Assembly: GCF_004912155.1 (NCBI RefSeq)
Contig: NZ_STGX01000004.1
Location: 333,832 to 397,831 of the forward strand
Reading direction: 5' to 3'
From: Glycomyces paridis
GTDB taxonomy: Bacteria > Actinomycetota > Actinomycetes > Mycobacteriales > Micromonosporaceae
DNA: 64,000 nucleotides
The notes below the pieces were generated by a model. That model saw only the letters and a program-made list of their open reading frames with translations. It did not search any database and was not told where the DNA came from. Both the position numbers and the translations under genes were made by a program. Of this stretch, positions 61,732 through 64,000 are shown one piece after another; the first letter of the stretch is position 1, and each line of letters starts with the position of its first letter.

Positions 61732-63849
61732 TCAGCGGGTCCCGGGCGGCACCGCGTAGGCCACGGTGCCGAGGTCGTGGAAGTCCCAGCCCTCGGGTGC
61801 GAGGGTGCGGCACTCGTCGAGGTCCTCGGCGCAGACGATGGCGTCGACGTCGGCGGGGTCGGCCGGTTCCTGGCCGGGCACGACCGATTGGAGGGCGACG
61901 AGTTCGGTGCCTTCGGGCAGGAGGATCCACCAGGGCTGCTCCCAGGAGTCGTTGCCTTGGACGATGCCGACGGTGTCGGGGTCGGTGGCGGCGACCGCGG
62001 CGGCGGCCTCCTCGTACTGGGGGAGCCATTCGAGGCGGCGCACGAAGCGCTCTTCGTGGTCGGTGAGGCTGAAGACGGAGAAGGCGCCGGTGAGGCGCCG
62101 CGGGTAGCCGTAGGCGACGGTGAGGAGGCCCGCGAGGGAGGCGAGGACGGTGAAGGCGGCGATGAGGGCGCAGGCGGCGCGGCGGCGGCGCCGGTCGGCG
62201 GCGGTGGCGGCGACGCCTTTGACGAGGGCGGCGGCGAGGAGGCCCGCGGCGGGGGCGCCGAGGACGACGAGGAAGAGGGTGAGGCGGTTGATCCACGGCT
62301 GCCAGGAGACGGTGCAGGCGACGCCGATGAAGGCGACGGCGAGCGCGGCGGCGTAAGCGCGGCGCAGGCGGGGGCCTTTGACGTCGAACCAGGCGAGTCC
62401 GGCGAGGGCGGCGAGGCCGATGAGGGGGGAGGCGGCGCGGTCTTCGTCGGGGTACCAGGCGTCGACGGGGAATTCGGTGGCGCCGAAGGTGGTGCGGGGG
62501 TCGTTGAGGTCGACGCCGAGGAGGTCCGCAAGGGCGCCGATGCCGGCGGCCGCGGCGTCGGAGAGCGGCGCGATGGGGGTGTCGAGGCCGGTCTGGGCGA
62601 TGCGGAGGGCGTTGACGAGGAGGAGGCGAGGGTCTGCGGTCTGGACGCCGATGGATTCGCGCAGCATCGGCGGGCCGAGCGGGTTGCCGAAGGTGTCGTG
62701 CATGCGGAGGAGGAAGGGGCCCACGAGGATCAGGGCGACGGCGAGGACGGCGAGGGAGGCGGCGACGGTGGCGGCGCGGGCTTGGAGGGCCCGGGAGGCG
62801 TCGGCGCGCGTGCAGGCGCGGGGGCTGCGGCCGCCGTCGCGGACGAGTCGTCCGATGCCCCAGATGAGCAGGAGCGGGGCGGCGGCGAGGAGGCCGGTGG
62901 TCTTGGTGACGGCGATGAGGCCGAGGGCGAGGCCGAGGTAGAGGGCGTCGGTGTGCGGGGCGGGGGCGTGGAGGACGGCGCGGGGACCGGTGGCGTCGGC
63001 CGGTCGGGTGAATTCGTCGAGGACGACGGTGGCGAGGCAGGCGACCCAGGCGGCGGCGACGAGGTCGACTTGGGTGCTGGAGGCCTGGAGGAGGACTTCG
63101 GGGGTGGTGGCGAGGACGAAGACGGTGGCGAACTGGGCCATGGGGCCGCCGCCGAGCTGGGCGGCGATGCGGGAGGCGGCGAGGGCGGCGCCGATGCCGG
63201 CGAGGAGCTGGACGAGGTTGTAGGCGCCGTCGCCGCCGGTGAGGAGGCGGGCGTGGGTGAGGAGGTACTCCGAGCCGGGGCCGAGGTCGACCTGGCGGTG
63301 GATGTCGGTGGGGTAGACGGCGACGGAGGCCTGCTGGACCCAGTGCTCGATGCGCGGCAGGTGGTAGGTCTGGGAGTCGAAGTTGTTGGGCGAGGAGGCG
63401 ATCGCGAGGACGGCGGCGCTGACGGCGAGGATGACGACGACGCAGGCGAGCGCCCACTGCCAGGCGGGGGCCGCGGCGGCGGCGGACCTGGTGCGCCGCC
63501 AGGTGCGGCGGGTGGCGCCGCGGCGGCTGCGCAGTTCGTCGCGGAGGGCGTCGAGGGACTGGGCGCGGCCGGTGGGGGCGACGTCGCGGACGCAGCGGAC
63601 GAGCACTGCGGCGCAAGTCGCAACAGAGGCGACAATCCAGGCAATGAGGACTGTGGTGGCGGTGAGGGCGGTAAACGCCGAGGCGGCTTCGACGACGGCG
63701 ACCGCGAAGGCGCCCAGGAGGAGCGCGGCGCGGACGACGGCGAGGCGGGCGGGCGCGAGCACCGCGCCGTCGCGGGGGCGCAGGGCGTAGGCGAGCGCGG
63801 GAATGAGGACGAGGAGCCACGGGACGAGCAGCACCGCTCCATTCAACAC
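61732..63849 (-). CDS. Polytopic membrane glycosyltransferase (ArnT/PMT-like, GT39/GT83 type)
   Basis: A 705-residue protein with about 11-13 hydrophobic helices. The first large outer loop has NNFDSQTYHLPRIEHWVQQASVAVYPTDIHRQVDLGPGSEYLL, where the Asp and the long loop resemble the catalytic region of GT-C enzymes that use lipid-linked sugar donors. Helical segments follow, and a soluble C-terminal part (residues 570-705) includes VGIVQGNDSWEQPWWILLP. It is divergent from a GT2 gene 81 bases away that could make the polyprenyl-phosphate sugar it uses, a common pairing. The GTG start has no clear Shine-Dalgarno site, so the first residues are uncertain. Confidence 0.8.
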   Translation of the reverse strand: MLNGAVLLVPWLLVLIPALAYALRPRDGAVLAPARLAVVRAALLLGAFAVAVVEAASAFTALTATTVLIAWIVASVATCAAVLVRCVRDVAPTGRAQSLDALRDELRSRRGATRRTWRRTRSAAAAAPAWQWALACVVVILAVSAAVLAIASSPNNFDSQTYHLPRIEHWVQQASVAVYPTDIHRQVDLGPGSEYLLTHARLLTGGDGAYNLVQLLAGIGAALAASRIAAQLGGGPMAQFATVFVLATTPEVLLQASSTQVDLVAAAWVACLATVVLDEFTRPADATGPRAVLHAPAPHTDALYLGLALGLIAVTKTTGLLAAAPLLLIWGIGRLVRDGGRSPRACTRADASRALQARAATVAASLAVLAVALILVGPFLLRMHDTFGNPLGPPMLRESIGVQTADPRLLLVNALRIAQTGLDTPIAPLSDAAAAGIGALADLLGVDLNDPRTTFGATEFPVDAWYPDEDRAASPLIGLAALAGLAWFDVKGPRLRRAYAAALAVAFIGVACTVSWQPWINRLTLFLVVLGAPAAGLLAAALVKGVAATAADRRRRRAACALIAAFTVLASLAGLLTVAYGYPRRLTGAFSVFSLTDHEERFVRRLEWLPQYEEAAAAVAATDPDTVGIVQGNDSWEQPWWILLPEGTELVALQSVVPGQEPADPADVDAIVCAEDLDECRTLAPEGWDFHDLGTVAYAVPPGTR

Positions 63850-63930
63850 GACCGTCCCGGCGGGTGGCGCTCTGGCGGCTGCGCGTTATGGTTGTGGAAT
63901 CGTGTTCGGACGCGCGGGGATGGAGCAGCA

Positions 63931-64000
63931 ATGCTGTTGTCGGTGCTGGTCCCGGTATTCAATGAGGAACGACTCGCCGCCGGGACGCTGAAGGAGCTGC
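63931..64000 (+). CDS. Glycosyltransferase family 2, 5' end only
   Basis: Only 23 codons are in the window: LLSVLVPVFNEERLAAGTLKEL, which is the start of a GT2 (GT-A fold) domain with the VPVFNE motif common to polyprenyl-phosphate sugar synthases. GGAG stands 5 bases before the ATG, and TATGGT lies further upstream. It is divergent from the GT-C membrane glycosyltransferase, and the two may work together in lipid-linked sugar transfer. The remainder lies beyond the right edge. Confidence 0.75.
   Translation, partial: MLLSVLVPVFNEERLAAGTLKEL

Overview
The window is about 64 kb of very high-GC DNA with actinobacterial content: GTG starts, a PhoP-box-like ppk promoter, a ppk-mutT1 pair, chaplin-like surface proteins, large LuxR-type (LAL) ATPase regulators and a GPP34/GOLPH3 protein. 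Secreted polysaccharide-active enzymes (a CE1 esterase with a CBM2, a modular GH3) and the chaplin-like proteins suggest a sporulating or mycelial soil actinomycete. Glycomycetaceae is my best guess, but the sequence alone does not fix the family. No prophage, insertion sequence, CRISPR array or large biosynthetic cluster is visible.

Layout. 1-5 kb: an S10 peptidase cut by the left edge, a tightly overlapping DUF2520-panC-panD operon, a MidA-type methyltransferase and an Rpn-like protein. 5-8.4 kb: a secreted esterase, an AraC regulator, a flavodoxin-fold reductase and a small AraC-gene remnant. 8.4-19 kb: an Mrr-like nuclease fused to membrane helices, an ABC-F ATPase, argG with an ArgR-box-like site, a P450, two HAD phosphatases, DUF488, serS and a zincin. 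19-22.6 kb: a molybdate uptake operon (HTH-TOBE regulator, modABC), bracketed by inverted copies of a dispersed repeat. 23-27 kb: an MFS exporter with its winged-helix regulator and operator-like palindromes, GPP34 and pheA. 27.3-27.5 kb: tRNA-Glu and tRNA-Asp. 27.8-30.8 kb: ppk and mutT1, with a possible structured transcript behind them. 31-34 kb: a GH3 enzyme.

34.6-43 kb is the most unusual stretch. It holds an Hsp70 domain fused through a membrane helix to a propeller-like region, coupled to an SRPBCC protein; a four-repeat chaplin-like protein with a second small secreted protein; DedA; and two membrane or secreted proteins of unknown role. 43-49 kb carries ArsR, LacI, a SerB1-like HAD, radA, GNAT and a roughly 84-bp tandem repeat array. 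49-58 kb holds two paralogous LAL-regulator/MFS modules that share an operator-like sequence; in the second module the MFS partner is cut to six helices. 58-64 kb: HMG-CoA lyase, TetR, a membrane helix-repeat protein, dcd and two glycosyltransferases, the last cut by the right edge.

A window-wide feature is a TANNNT hexamer 5-7 nt before the start codon of 25 genes, the arrangement expected for leaderless transcripts. It also helps to fix several GTG starts. Genes inside operons, and secreted or accessory genes, instead tend to have Shine-Dalgarno sites or ATGA/GTGA overlaps.
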